Assembly (NCBI RefSeq): GCF_001428255.1 | Contig: NZ_LMRW01000023.1 | Location: 248,309-312,308 of the forward strand | Source of the DNA: Agromyces sp. Soil535 | GTDB lineage: Bacteria > Actinomycetota > Actinomycetes > Actinomycetales > Microbacteriaceae | Direction of reading: 5' to 3' | Length of the DNA stretch: 64,000 nucleotides | In this document: in pieces, positions 26,284 through 35,020 of the stretch | How the letters are laid out: each line of letters begins with the position of its first letter | Numbering within the stretch: position 1 is the first letter of the stretch | Made by a program: the position numbers and the translations under genes | The notes under the pieces: model-generated | The model's database searches: none | What the model was told of the DNA's origin: nothing | The model's input: the letters and a program-made list of their open reading frames with translations, nothing else

Positions 26284-26847
26284 CTACTGCTCGAGCGCGG
26301 CCTGCAGCTCGAGGGTGATGGTCACCTGGTCGCCGAGGAGCACGCCGCCGGTCTCGAGCGCGGCGTTGTAGCTGAGGCCGAAGTCCTCGCGGTTGATCAC
26401 GGTCTTCGCCGTGGCGCCGCCCTTGTAGTTGCCGTAGGGGTCGCCGCCGAAGCCGCCGAAGTCGAAGTCGAACGTCACGGCCTTCGTGGTGCCGCGGATG
26501 GTGAGGTCGCCGTCCACCTTGAAGTCGCCGCCGTCGACGCGCACGCCCGTGGAGACGAAATCGATCGTCGGGTGGGTCTCCGCCTCGAAGAAGTCCCCCG
26601 TGCGCAGGTGCGCGTCGCGGTTCGGCTCGTTCGTGGTGATCGAGGCCACCTCGGCCGACGCCGTCACGCTCGAGTCGAGCGGGTTCTCGGCGGTCACGAA
26701 GGTCGCGTCGAAACGCTCGAACTTGCCCTTCACCTTGCTGATCATGAGGTGGCGGATGCTGAAGCCGACCTCGCTGTGCGAGTTGTCGACCTTCCAGGTG
26801 CCGGCGCGGTAGCCGGGGATCTCGATCGTCGTGGCGGTGCTCGTCAT
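26284..26847 (-). CDS. YceI family protein
   Basis: 187 residues forming the lipocalin-like YceI fold: GTWKVDNSHSEVGFSIRHLM, then SVTASAEVASITTNEPNRD, and ITLELQAALEQ at the end. The family binds polyprenoids or amphiphilic molecules. There is no signal peptide, as usual in actinobacterial copies, so it is probably cytoplasmic. ATG at 26847 has GGAG 8 nt upstream; an upstream in-frame start is less well supported. Confidence 0.92.
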   Translation of the reverse strand: MTSTATTIEIPGYRAGTWKVDNSHSEVGFSIRHLMISKVKGKFERFDATFVTAENPLDSSVTASAEVASITTNEPNRDAHLRTGDFFEAETHPTIDFVSTGVRVDGGDFKVDGDLTIRGTTKAVTFDFDFGGFGGDPYGNYKGGATAKTVINREDFGLSYNAALETGGVLLGDQVTITLELQAALEQ

Positions 26848-26943
26848 GGTGCGGTTCTCCGTTCGATGTCGCTGCGGCCGATCGGCCACACACATGCAAA
26901 CGCATGAACCCTCGAGATCTATTCCCCCGCGTGCGACATCCGT

Positions 26944-28110
26944 TCACGTCGTCGCCAGCGAGCGCCGCATGGTGAGCACCCGCTCGACGGCGTCGTCGAG
27001 CCGCCCCTGGCTGATGCGCCCCGACTGCACGGCGCCGACGATCGACGCCACGAGTCCGCTCACCGAGATGCCGAACTCCGACGGATCGGCCGGAAGCACG
27101 TAGAGCAGCAGGTCGGACCCCGCCGCGACCGCGCGGACCGCGTTCTCGCCGGGATCGGCGAACTCCGGCAGGTCGTTGTGCTGGAGCATCAGCATGTCGT
27201 CTGTCACGATCACGCCGTCGAAGCCGAGCTCGTCGCGCAGGATCCGGTGCCACGTCGGCGAGAGCGAGGCGGGCGCCGCGTCGACCGCCGGGTACGAAAG
27301 GTGGCCGGTCATCACGATATCGGCACCCGCGGCGATGCCCGCTGAGAACGGGATCGCCGGGCCCGAGCGCCACTCCTCGAGGGTCAGTGGAGCCGCCGGG
27401 ACGCTCGAATGCGAGTCGCCCGGCGCCGCGCCGTGGCCGGGGAAGTGCTTGATGGTGCTGAGCACGACGCCCCGCTCCCCCGACACCGCCGCAGCGACGC
27501 GCTCCGCCGCGGCGGACGGGTCCGTGCCGAGTACGCGGCCGGAGATGAACGATGCGGGATCCGGCGTGACGTCGGCGACGACGCCGAAGTTCACCGAGAC
27601 GCCGACGTCGGCGAGTGTCGCCGCCCGGGTCGCGAAGGCGTCGCGTGCGGCGGCTGCCGGCGCCCCGCGCAGCGTCTCCGCGCTCGCCGCGGTATCCCAC
27701 GGCAGGCGCTGCACCTCGCCGCCCTCCTCGTCGATGCCGATGAGCACCGGTGCGTCCTGGCCGTCCTGCACCGCCGACGTGAGGGCCGCAAGTTCCGGAG
27801 GCGTGCCCGGTACGTTGTCGCCCATGAGGAGCAGCCCCGACACGCCCGCGTCGACGTAGGCAAGGAGCGGCGCCGGGTCGGTGCCGGGTGCGTGCAGCAT
27901 GAGGAGCGAGGCGGCCTTCTGCTCGAGCGTGAGGTGCGACATCCGCTCGTCCACCCATGCCTCGATCGGATCACCCCGGTCATGCCCGGGTGCAGCGGTG
28001 GACTCATGGGTCGACGACGGCGCGGTCGGCGCCATCGGGCTGCACGCGGTGACCCCGACGAGCACCGCCGCGACCAGGAGCGGCAGCGCCGCCGATCGAC
28101 TCATGTGCAT
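26944..28110 (-). CDS. Glycoside hydrolase family 3 lipoprotein (beta-N-acetylhexosaminidase-like)
   Basis: 388 residues. A lipoprotein signal MHMSRSAALPLLVAAVLVGV is followed by the lipobox T-A-C. The GH3 catalytic barrel contains IKHFPGHG with the NagZ-type general-acid region and the nucleophile Asp in VIVTDDMLM; the second GH3 domain is absent, as in NagZ. It probably releases N-acetylglucosamine from peptidoglycan fragments outside the membrane. Start at 28110 fits the TACACT hexamer 7 nt upstream. Confidence 0.9.
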   Translation of the reverse strand: MHMSRSAALPLLVAAVLVGVTACSPMAPTAPSSTHESTAAPGHDRGDPIEAWVDERMSHLTLEQKAASLLMLHAPGTDPAPLLAYVDAGVSGLLLMGDNVPGTPPELAALTSAVQDGQDAPVLIGIDEEGGEVQRLPWDTAASAETLRGAPAAAARDAFATRAATLADVGVSVNFGVVADVTPDPASFISGRVLGTDPSAAAERVAAAVSGERGVVLSTIKHFPGHGAAPGDSHSSVPAAPLTLEEWRSGPAIPFSAGIAAGADIVMTGHLSYPAVDAAPASLSPTWHRILRDELGFDGVIVTDDMLMLQHNDLPEFADPGENAVRAVAAGSDLLLYVLPADPSEFGISVSGLVASIVGAVQSGRISQGRLDDAVERVLTMRRSLATT

Positions 28111-28117
28111 CGGGCCG

Positions 28118-28123
28118 AGTGTA
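28118..28123 (-). promoter_or_regulatory. -10 element of GH3 gene (leaderless)
   Basis: TACACT on the minus strand, 7 nt before the ATG at 28110. Confidence 0.5.
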
Positions 28124-28189
28124 CGCTGCGTGTCCGAGCGACCGCCGATCGCGCCCGTGGGTAGACTCGCGGCGCTCGGAGGGGGTGCT

Positions 28190-29323
28190 GTGCGAGGCGG
28201 ACGGAAGGCGATCGCGGGCATCGCGGTGATGCTCGTGTTGCTCACCACGCCCGCAGCGCCCGCATCCGCCGAGGACTATCCGACCTGGGACCAGGTGCAG
28301 GCCGCCAAGGCCGACGTCGCGTCGCGGGAGGCGGAGGCCGCACGGATCACGACCTTCGTCGACGAGCTCGAGGCCGAGGCGGGCCGACTCGGCGACGCCG
28401 CAGTCGAGGCGGCGGCGACCTCCGCGGCTGCCGAGGTCGCGCGTGCGGCGGCCGAGGTACGCGCCGGCACCCTTCGCACGGCGGCCGACGCGGCCGCAGC
28501 CGAGGCGGCCGCCTCCTCCGCCAGGCTCGGGCGTCTCGGGGCCGTGCTCGCCCGCTCGGGCGGCGCCGACGTGACGCTCCGGCTGCTCTTCGACACCGAC
28601 GGCGGGGCCGACCTGCTCGTCGGGCTCGCGCGCGCCGCGCAACTCACGAAGGTGTACGGCGGCGTGGCCGCCCGCGCCAAGGCCGCCCGTGCCGATGCGG
28701 CCGCGCTCAGCGAGCAGGCCGACGTGGCCGAGGCCGAGCGCACTCGACTCGCCGAAGAGGCGGCGGATGCCGCGCAAGCCGCGGAGGAGGCGCACGAGGC
28801 GGCAGAGGCGCAGGTGGTCGAGCAGCAGGGCGTGCTCGACACGCTGTACGCCCAACTCGCGAGCCTGCGCGACCGCACGGTCGAACTCGAACGGCAGTTC
28901 CGCATCGGCGAGCAGGCCGCGCAGGAGCGAGCCGCGCGAGAGGCCGCCGCCGCCGCGGCGTCCCGCGGGAGCGGAGGAGGCGGCGACAGTGGCGCGCCGC
29001 CGCCGGGCGTGGTCGTCGACCGCGTCGCCGCCAAGGCGTATGCCGCGAGCCGGCTGGCGGGCCACGGCTGGGGCTCCGACCAGTTCCGGTGCCTCGACCT
29101 TCTGTGGACCCGCGAATCGGGCTGGCGCGCGGACGCGTACAACGCCTCGAGCGGCGCCTACGGCATCCCCCAGTCGCTTCCCGGGAGCAAGATGGCGAGC
29201 GCGGGCGCCGACTGGCGCACCAACGCGGCCACGCAGATCGATTGGGGGCTCGGCTACATCGACGCGCGGTACGGGGCCCCATGCGGTGCGTGGGCGCACT
29301 CCGAGGCGTACAACTGGTATTGA
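28190..29323 (+). CDS. Secreted coiled-coil protein with C-terminal transglycosylase-like domain
   Basis: 377 residues. Signal peptide RGGRKAIAGIAVMLVLLTTP ending in APASA-E. Residues ~40-260 are almost entirely Ala/Glu/Arg helical coiled coil, like the regulatory arm of peptidoglycan hydrolases. After a Gly/Ser linker, the last ~90 residues (FRCLDLLWTRESGWRADAYN, GAYGIPQSLPGSKM) resemble an SLT/aggregation-promoting-factor domain with a catalytic-type Glu in RESGW. Cell-wall cleavage during growth or division is likely. GTG start follows GGAGGGGG. The stop overlaps the next start (TGATG). Confidence 0.82.
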   Translation: MRGGRKAIAGIAVMLVLLTTPAAPASAEDYPTWDQVQAAKADVASREAEAARITTFVDELEAEAGRLGDAAVEAAATSAAAEVARAAAEVRAGTLRTAADAAAAEAAASSARLGRLGAVLARSGGADVTLRLLFDTDGGADLLVGLARAAQLTKVYGGVAARAKAARADAAALSEQADVAEAERTRLAEEAADAAQAAEEAHEAAEAQVVEQQGVLDTLYAQLASLRDRTVELERQFRIGEQAAQERAAREAAAAAASRGSGGGGDSGAPPPGVVVDRVAAKAYAASRLAGHGWGSDQFRCLDLLWTRESGWRADAYNASSGAYGIPQSLPGSKMASAGADWRTNAATQIDWGLGYIDARYGAPCGAWAHSEAYNWY

Positions 29324-30150
29324 TGCAAGGCGAGGACGAACGCGCGGTATTCCGGCGTCACGGCGCGGAGGGCGTGCTGCTCATCGGCGGCGGCGCGGCC
29401 GTGCTGCTGCAGCTGGCAGACCCGCGCGTCGCGCTCGGGGTCGCGCGCCACAGCGGCTTCAGAGACCGTCCGCTCGACCGCCTCCGCGGCACGCTCGACT
29501 ACGTGTACGCGGTCGGCTTCGGCGACGACGAGCTCGTCGCCGAAGCGGTGCGCACGGTGAACGCCCGCCACGTGCCGGTGCGCGGAACGGCCGGCGACGG
29601 ACGACCCGCCTACAGCGCGTTCGACGCCGACGCGCAGCGCTGGGTGGCCTCGACGCTGCTCGCAGTCGCCATGGACCTGCACGAGCGGCTCTGGGGGCCG
29701 CTCGACGCGGAGACCGGCGATGCGATCGTGCGCGGCTACGCACCCGTCGGCTTCCGGCTCCAGGCGACGCGGGAGGGATGGCCCGACACGCGCGCCGAGT
29801 TCGACGCATGGTGGACCGACCGCCTCGACCGGCTCGTCGTCGGCGACGAGGCGAGGACGGTCGCTCGCGCGCTGCTCTCAGGGGCATCCGACCTCCACCT
29901 CGGCGCGGCCGCGCTCCTGCCGCCGATCCGGCTCCTCACCGCCGCGCTCCTGCCGGCCGCCGTGCGCGACGCCTACGGGTTCCGCTGGACGCCGCGAGTC
30001 GAACGCGTCGCCGACGGCTGGTTCCAGGGCATCGCGCTCGTGTGGCCGCGGCTCCCGCGCGTCGTGCGGCACGCCCCGATGCATGCCTCGCTCCGGCGCG
30101 TGCGACGCCGCAGCCGCTACGCTGAGCATGAGCCACGAGGACGACGATGA
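29323..30150 (+). CDS. Oxygenase MpaB family protein (DUF2236)
   Basis: 275 residues, mostly helical, of the DUF2236/MpaB group: FRRHGAEGVLLIGGGAAVLL, the LDYVYAVGFGD segment, and HVPVRGTAGDGRPAYSAFDA with family histidine. Related proteins (Lcp, MpaB) are haem-dependent oxygenases; substrate here is unknown. Translation is coupled at both ends: TGATG with the secreted coiled-coil gene and ATGA with the Lrp regulator downstream, tying three unrelated functions into one transcript. Confidence 0.8.
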   Translation: MQGEDERAVFRRHGAEGVLLIGGGAAVLLQLADPRVALGVARHSGFRDRPLDRLRGTLDYVYAVGFGDDELVAEAVRTVNARHVPVRGTAGDGRPAYSAFDADAQRWVASTLLAVAMDLHERLWGPLDAETGDAIVRGYAPVGFRLQATREGWPDTRAEFDAWWTDRLDRLVVGDEARTVARALLSGASDLHLGAAALLPPIRLLTAALLPAAVRDAYGFRWTPRVERVADGWFQGIALVWPRLPRVVRHAPMHASLRRVRRRSRYAEHEPRGRR

Positions 30151-30641
30151 CCCAGCAGATCCCGCACCGGAACGAGCCGCTCGACAGCATCGATCGGCGC
30201 ATCGTCGCGGAGCTCAGCCGGGACGGACGACTGTCGGTACGCACCCTCGCCGAGCGCGTGCACATCTCCCGCACGGCGGCGCACAACCGAGTGCAGCAGT
30301 TGCAGAAGCGCGGCGTGATCACGGGATTCGGCGCGCAGATCGACCGCAAGGCGATCGGGCTCCACATCTCAGCGCTCGTGGTCGTGCGCATCGGCGAGGT
30401 GTCGTGGGAGGTGATCGCGGCGAAGCTCGCGACGCTCCCCTTCGTCGAGAAGGTGCAGGCCGTCTCCGGCGACATCGACATCATGCTCACGGTGAGCGCT
30501 CCCGACCACGAGCAGTTGAGCCAGGCCATCCTCCGCGACATCCACGACATGCCCGGCGTGGTGTCGACCCGGTCGCACCTGATCCTCGCTGAGATCGAGG
30601 GTCATCCGCCCGCGCAGACCCTGGACATCTGGCACACCTGA
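30147..30641 (+). CDS. Lrp/AsnC family regulator (BkdR-like)
   Basis: 164 residues: winged helix (IDRRIVAELSRDGRLSVRTL, RVHISRTAAHNRVQQLQKRG) then RAM domain (VEKVQAVSGDIDIMLTVSA). It lies immediately upstream of, and on the same strand as, a branched-chain/pyruvate dehydrogenase operon. Lrp-type BkdR proteins activate such operons in response to branched-chain amino acids, so that is the inferred role. Start overlaps the DUF2236 stop; GAGG lies 6-7 nt upstream. Confidence 0.92.
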   Translation: MTQQIPHRNEPLDSIDRRIVAELSRDGRLSVRTLAERVHISRTAAHNRVQQLQKRGVITGFGAQIDRKAIGLHISALVVVRIGEVSWEVIAAKLATLPFVEKVQAVSGDIDIMLTVSAPDHEQLSQAILRDIHDMPGVVSTRSHLILAEIEGHPPAQTLDIWHT

Positions 30642-30659
30642 GCCCGCCTGCGACGGACG

Positions 30660-30679
30660 GATGGCAACGCTTTTCCATC
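30660..30679. promoter_or_regulatory. Candidate Lrp operator upstream of E1 alpha
   Basis: GATGG and CCATC arms flank a 10-bp centre ending in TTTT, within the 108-bp gap between the Lrp gene and the E1 alpha gene. Dyad symmetry with an AT-rich centre is the usual form of Lrp sites; this is inference. Confidence 0.35.
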
Positions 30680-30738
30680 GCGGGAGCCGTTCGTTCACGC
30701 TTCGCTCCGACGCCCCGCGCACGGCCGCAGACTGGCGC

Positions 30739-30744
30739 ACCATG
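30739..30744 (+). promoter_or_regulatory. Candidate -10 of 2-oxoacid dehydrogenase operon (leaderless)
   Basis: CACCAT, 6 nt before the E1 alpha ATG. Confidence 0.35.
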
Positions 30745-30749
30745 GCGGT

Positions 30750-31895
30750 ATGAGCCTCAACGTCGAGCACCACAGCGTCCGCGCACTCCCCTCAGAGAAG
30801 CCCATCCGCCTCCTCGACAACGCAGGTCACGCCGTGCGGAGCGCGGCATCCGGCGGGTTCGAGCTGCCCGACCTCGACACGCTCCTCGAGCTCTATCGCC
30901 GCATGGTCGTCGCACGACGGTTCGACGTGCAGGTCACCGCACTCACCAAGCAGGGCCGGCTCGCCACCTACCCCTCGGCGTACGGACAGGAGGCCTGCGA
31001 GATCGGCGCCATCTCGGCCATCGAGGCGCGTGACTGGTTCTTCCCGACCTACCGCGACAGCATCGCCCTGCTCACCCGCGGCATCGAGCCCGCCGACATC
31101 CTGCTGTCGTTCCGCGGCGACTGGCACAACGGCTACGACCAGTACGCGCACCGCTGCGCCTCGCAGACGACACCGCTCGCGACGCAGGCGCTGCACGCGG
31201 TCGGGCTCGCCCACGCGGCGCGCCTCCGCCAGGACCCGATCGTGACCATGACGTACCTCGGCGACGGCGCGACGAGCGAGGGCGACGCACACGAGGCGTT
31301 CAACTTCGCCGCCGTCTGGCAGACGCCCACGGTGTTCCTCGTGCAGAACAACCAGTTCGCCATCAGCGTGCCGCTCGCCCGGCAGACGCATGCCGCGACC
31401 CTCGCTGACAAGGCGGTGGGCTACGGCATGCCGGGCTATCACGTCGATGGGAACGACGTCGCCGCGATCTACGCCGTGACGCGCGCCGCGGTCGACCGCG
31501 CCCGCTCCGGCGGCGGCCCGACGCTCATCGAGGGCCTCACGTATCGCATCGAGGCGCACACGAACTCCGACGACCCGACCCGCTATCGCCAGGCCCGCGA
31601 CGTCGAGCACTGGAAGCGCCGCGACCCGATCGAGCGCCTGGAGAAGTACCTCGTGTCCGAGGGCGCGCTCTCCGAGGCGGCGCGCACCGAGATCGCGGAT
31701 GCCGCGGAGGCGGTCGCCGCGCACACGCGCGACGTCATGACGACCGAGGCCGACCTCGACCCTCTGGAGCTCTTCGACCACGTGTACGAGCGTCCTCGCG
31801 CATCGCTCCTCGAGCAGCGTGCCCGCCTCGAGGCCGAGCTGGCGGATGCCGCGACGCAGGCCGGACACCGGAACCACGCCGGAGCCGCCCGATGA
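30750..31895 (+). CDS. pdhA: 2-oxoacid dehydrogenase E1 component, alpha subunit
   Basis: 381 residues with the thiamine-diphosphate motif GDG(171-173)...NN(200-201) and surrounding GDGATSEGDAHEAFNFAA. RRFDVQVTALTKQGRLATYP and HRCASQTTPLATQALHAVG are typical of the E1 alpha of pyruvate or branched-chain 2-oxoacid dehydrogenase. The adjacent BkdR-like regulator favours branched-chain substrates; annotation pipelines usually call it pyruvate dehydrogenase. First of three overlapping genes (ATGA with E1 beta). Confidence 0.9.
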   Translation: MSLNVEHHSVRALPSEKPIRLLDNAGHAVRSAASGGFELPDLDTLLELYRRMVVARRFDVQVTALTKQGRLATYPSAYGQEACEIGAISAIEARDWFFPTYRDSIALLTRGIEPADILLSFRGDWHNGYDQYAHRCASQTTPLATQALHAVGLAHAARLRQDPIVTMTYLGDGATSEGDAHEAFNFAAVWQTPTVFLVQNNQFAISVPLARQTHAATLADKAVGYGMPGYHVDGNDVAAIYAVTRAAVDRARSGGGPTLIEGLTYRIEAHTNSDDPTRYRQARDVEHWKRRDPIERLEKYLVSEGALSEAARTEIADAAEAVAAHTRDVMTTEADLDPLELFDHVYERPRASLLEQRARLEAELADAATQAGHRNHAGAAR

Positions 31896-32914
31896 CCGCG
31901 ACCACGACCCGGCTCGACGCGCCCGCGGCATCCGCACCGACGCAGCTCACCATGGCGGGCGCGCTGAACGCCGCGCTCCGCGACGCGATGGCCGCCGACG
32001 ACCGCGTCGTCGTGTACGGCGAGGACGTCGGCCCCCTCGGCGGCGTGTTCCGGGTCACGGACGGCCTGCAAGCACAGTTCGGCGAGGACCGCATCTGGGA
32101 CTCCCCGCTCGCCGAGTCCGGCATCATCGGCACCGCAGTGGGCATGGCGATGTACGGCATGCGTCCCGTGGTCGAGATGCAGTTCGACGCCTTCAGCTAC
32201 CCCGCGTTCGAGCAGATGGTCTCGCACGTCGCGAAGATGCGGAACCGCACGAAGGGGCGGATGACGCTGCCGATGGTGGTGCGCATTCCGTGTGCCGGCG
32301 CGATCGGGGGCGTCGAGCACCACTCCGACTCGTCCGAGGCGTACTGGACGTCGACGCCGGGCCTCACCGTCGTGATGCCGTCGAACCCGGCCGACGCGTA
32401 CTCGATGCTGCGCGAGGCCATCGACAGCAACGACCCCGTGGTGTTCATGGAACCGAAGAGCCGCTACTGGTCGAAGGCTGCGCTCGCCCTGCCGGTCATC
32501 ACGGCGCCGATGGACCGCGCGGTCGTGGTGCGCGAGGGCACCGACGTGACGCTCCTCGCCTACGGCCCCACCGTGCGCACCGCGCTCGAGGCGGCCGACG
32601 CCGCCGAGGCCGAGGGCCTCTCGATCGAGGTCGTCGACCTGCGCAGCCTCTCCCCCTTCGACGACGAGACGGTCGGGGCATCCGTGCGCAAGACATCGCG
32701 CGCCGCCGTGATCCACGAGGCCGCGCAGTTCGGCGGGTACGGCGCCGAGGTGGCCGCGCGGGTCACCGAGCGGAACTTCCACCACCTCGCTGCGCCCGTG
32801 ATGCGCATCACGGGATTCGACATCCCGTACCCGTCGCCGAAGCTCGAGGAGCACTACCTCCCGACACCCGACCGGGTGCTCGCCGCGCTCGACACCTGGG
32901 AGTGGGACGACTGA
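31892..32914 (+). CDS. 2-oxoacid dehydrogenase E1 component, beta subunit
   Basis: 340 residues. VVYGEDVGPLGGVFRVTDGL and the IWDSPLAESGIIGTAVGMAM region carry the conserved Glu that activates thiamine diphosphate; the C-terminal transketolase domain has VVDLRSLSPFDDETV and VIHEAAQFGGYGAEV. It forms the alpha2-beta2 heterotetramer with the upstream product. The stop overlaps the E2 start (TGATG). Confidence 0.93.
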   Translation: MTATTTRLDAPAASAPTQLTMAGALNAALRDAMAADDRVVVYGEDVGPLGGVFRVTDGLQAQFGEDRIWDSPLAESGIIGTAVGMAMYGMRPVVEMQFDAFSYPAFEQMVSHVAKMRNRTKGRMTLPMVVRIPCAGAIGGVEHHSDSSEAYWTSTPGLTVVMPSNPADAYSMLREAIDSNDPVVFMEPKSRYWSKAALALPVITAPMDRAVVVREGTDVTLLAYGPTVRTALEAADAAEAEGLSIEVVDLRSLSPFDDETVGASVRKTSRAAVIHEAAQFGGYGAEVAARVTERNFHHLAAPVMRITGFDIPYPSPKLEEHYLPTPDRVLAALDTWEWDD

Positions 32915-34389
32915 TGGGGCGCGACTTCATCCTTCCCGACCTCGGCGAGGGGCTCACCGAGGCGGAGATCGTCGCGTGGCTCGTCGAGCCGGGCGACGAG
33001 GTGGCCATCGACCAGCCGGTGGTCGAGCTCGAATCCGCGAAGTCGGTCGTGCAGCTGCCCACCCCGTTCGCCGGCGTCGTCGAGTCGCTCGGCGGTGAGG
33101 TGGGCCAGGTCCTGCACGCGGGGAGCGTGCTCATGACGCTCGCGCCCGTGGGTGCCCCGGCGGCCGCCAAGCCTGATGCCGCCGCCACCGGCGAGCCGCA
33201 GGCCGCGGATGCCGCAGCTGCGCCGGCGACCCCGGTCGCCGCCGAGCCAGGGGTCGCCGTGCCGACCGAGTCGGCCGCCGAGGAGTCGGGGGCCGTGCTG
33301 ATCGGCTACGGCACCAGGGCGTCGACCGCGACGAAGCGTGCGGCCGGTGCGCCGGCGCGCTTCGGCCGGCGTCAGCCCGCTGCGGGCGGGGGTTCCAGCC
33401 GCCCGACGACGGGCCCGGCACCCTCGCGCCTCGACCCGGCGCGCCGCTCCCCGGTCGTCTCGCCCATCGTCCGACGCATCGCCCGCGAGCACGGGTTCGA
33501 CGCGAGCCAGCTCGAGGGCTCCGGCCCCGATCACCTCGTGATGCGGCGCGACGTGGAGGCGTTCGTGCACGAGCTCGAAGGGGGCGCAGCGCCAGCAACC
33601 TCACCGGTCGCGTCGCCCGCAGCACCGGGCGCGCCGACGGTCACGGCGGAGCGGCCCGCGGCTGCGACATCCGCTCGCCCCACCCCGTCGGAGGCTCCCG
33701 GTGACCGCCGCGTGCCGCTCGACCGCATGGGCCGTGCCGCCGCGGCGCACTTCGCCCGCTCGCGTCGCGAGATCCCCGAGGCGACCGTGTGGATGGATGT
33801 CGACGCCACCGGGCTCCTCGCCGCCCGAAGCCAGCTGCAGGAGGCCACGGGCGAGCGGTTCGGCATGACGGCCCTCGTGGCGCGGTTCGTCGTGGCCGGG
33901 TTGGCGCGGCATCCGCTGCTGAACTCGAGCTTCGACGCCGAACGCGACGAGATCGTGATGCACGGCGCTGTGAACCTCGGCATCGCCGCGCAGACCCCGC
34001 GGGGGCTGCTCGTGCCGGTCGTGCACGGCGCCGAGCGGATGAGCCTGCGCGAGCTCCGAGACGCGATCGGCGGCCGCAGCGGCGAGGCGGCGTCGGGCGC
34101 GTTCCCGCCGTCGGCGCTGTCGGGCGGCACGTTCACGCTCAACAACTACGGCACGCTCGGCGTCGACGGCTCCGCGGCGATCATCAACCATCCCGAGGCC
34201 GCGATGCTCGGCATCGGCCGGCTCATGCAACGGCCGTGGGTGGTCGAGGGCGAACTCGCCGTGCGCACCGTCACCGAGCTCACGATCTCGTTCGATCACC
34301 GCGTATGCGATGGCGCGGAGGCCGCGGCCTTCCTCACGTTCGTGGCGCGTTGCATAGAGCGTCCGGTCTCGGTGCTCGCCGACCTCTGA
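32914..34389 (+). CDS. Dihydrolipoamide acyltransferase (E2 component)
   Basis: 491 residues: an N-terminal lipoyl domain with the lipoylated lysine K43 in LESAKSVVQ, an Ala/Pro/Glu-rich linker, a peripheral-subunit-binding domain (SPVVSPIVRRIAREHGFDAS), a second Ala/Pro linker and a C-terminal catalytic domain ending with the HRVCDG active site. Transfers acyl groups from E1 to CoA. No E3 (lipoamide dehydrogenase) gene follows, so E3 must come from elsewhere. Confidence 0.94.
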   Translation: MGRDFILPDLGEGLTEAEIVAWLVEPGDEVAIDQPVVELESAKSVVQLPTPFAGVVESLGGEVGQVLHAGSVLMTLAPVGAPAAAKPDAAATGEPQAADAAAAPATPVAAEPGVAVPTESAAEESGAVLIGYGTRASTATKRAAGAPARFGRRQPAAGGGSSRPTTGPAPSRLDPARRSPVVSPIVRRIAREHGFDASQLEGSGPDHLVMRRDVEAFVHELEGGAAPATSPVASPAAPGAPTVTAERPAAATSARPTPSEAPGDRRVPLDRMGRAAAAHFARSRREIPEATVWMDVDATGLLAARSQLQEATGERFGMTALVARFVVAGLARHPLLNSSFDAERDEIVMHGAVNLGIAAQTPRGLLVPVVHGAERMSLRELRDAIGGRSGEAASGAFPPSALSGGTFTLNNYGTLGVDGSAAIINHPEAAMLGIGRLMQRPWVVEGELAVRTVTELTISFDHRVCDGAEAAAFLTFVARCIERPVSVLADL

Positions 34390-34395
34390 CGGCGA

Positions 34396-34923
34396 TCAGA
34401 AGAACTCGTCTGGCGTGCCCGCCGCGCGCTCGACGTCGCGCGTGTCGTGCGCGCCGGCGCGCAGCTTCGCCACGGCGACCCGGAGCCCCGATTCCATCTG
34501 CGCCGCCCAGGCATCGGACTCGCGGGCACTCGCCTCGGCCGCGCGGGCGCGCGACTCGGCGGAGTCGGCTGCGTTGCGTGCGTCGTTCACCTGGCGCAGC
34601 GCGAGCGTGATCCCGTAGTACGCGGCCACCATCGTGGCGATCGGCGCGGCGATGATCGCGAGCGCGCTGATCGCCGCCCCGGTCGGGCTGAACGCGATGA
34701 GCAACGCGAACGCGAGGAAGAGCACGACGATGCCGGCGAGGACCACGAGCATGAACCGGAGGTCGCGGCTCCACACGTTGGAGGCCTGACGCTGGCTCGC
34801 GGCATCCGGCGCCTGGTGCGGAGCCGGCCCCGGGAGCAACACCGTGTCATCCGGGTGCGGAGCCGGTGCGCCACCGGGCGCGGGCGCCTGGTCGACGATG
34901 GGACGTGAGTACGCGTCGGTCAT
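34396..34923 (-). CDS. Hypothetical membrane protein with coiled-coil tail
   Basis: 175 residues. A Pro/Ala-rich N-terminal ~50 residues precede two membrane helices (FMLVVLAGIVVLFLAFALLI and SALAIIAAPIATMVAAYYGI), then a C-terminal helical segment rich in Ala/Glu/Arg (NAADSAESRARAAEASARES) that should form a coiled coil. Family not recognised. ATG at 34923 with GGGGA close upstream. It is convergent with the E2 gene, 6 bp apart. Confidence 0.7.
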   Translation of the reverse strand: MTDAYSRPIVDQAPAPGGAPAPHPDDTVLLPGPAPHQAPDAASQRQASNVWSRDLRFMLVVLAGIVVLFLAFALLIAFSPTGAAISALAIIAAPIATMVAAYYGITLALRQVNDARNAADSAESRARAAEASARESDAWAAQMESGLRVAVAKLRAGAHDTRDVERAAGTPDEFF

Positions 34924-35020
34924 TGGTTCCCCGCTCCCCTTGCATGGAATAGACCCCCCAATTGTGGGCCGCTCCAGCGGGAGGGTCAAGGAAGCGCGCC
35001 GCCGGTCGGCGCGCATCGCC

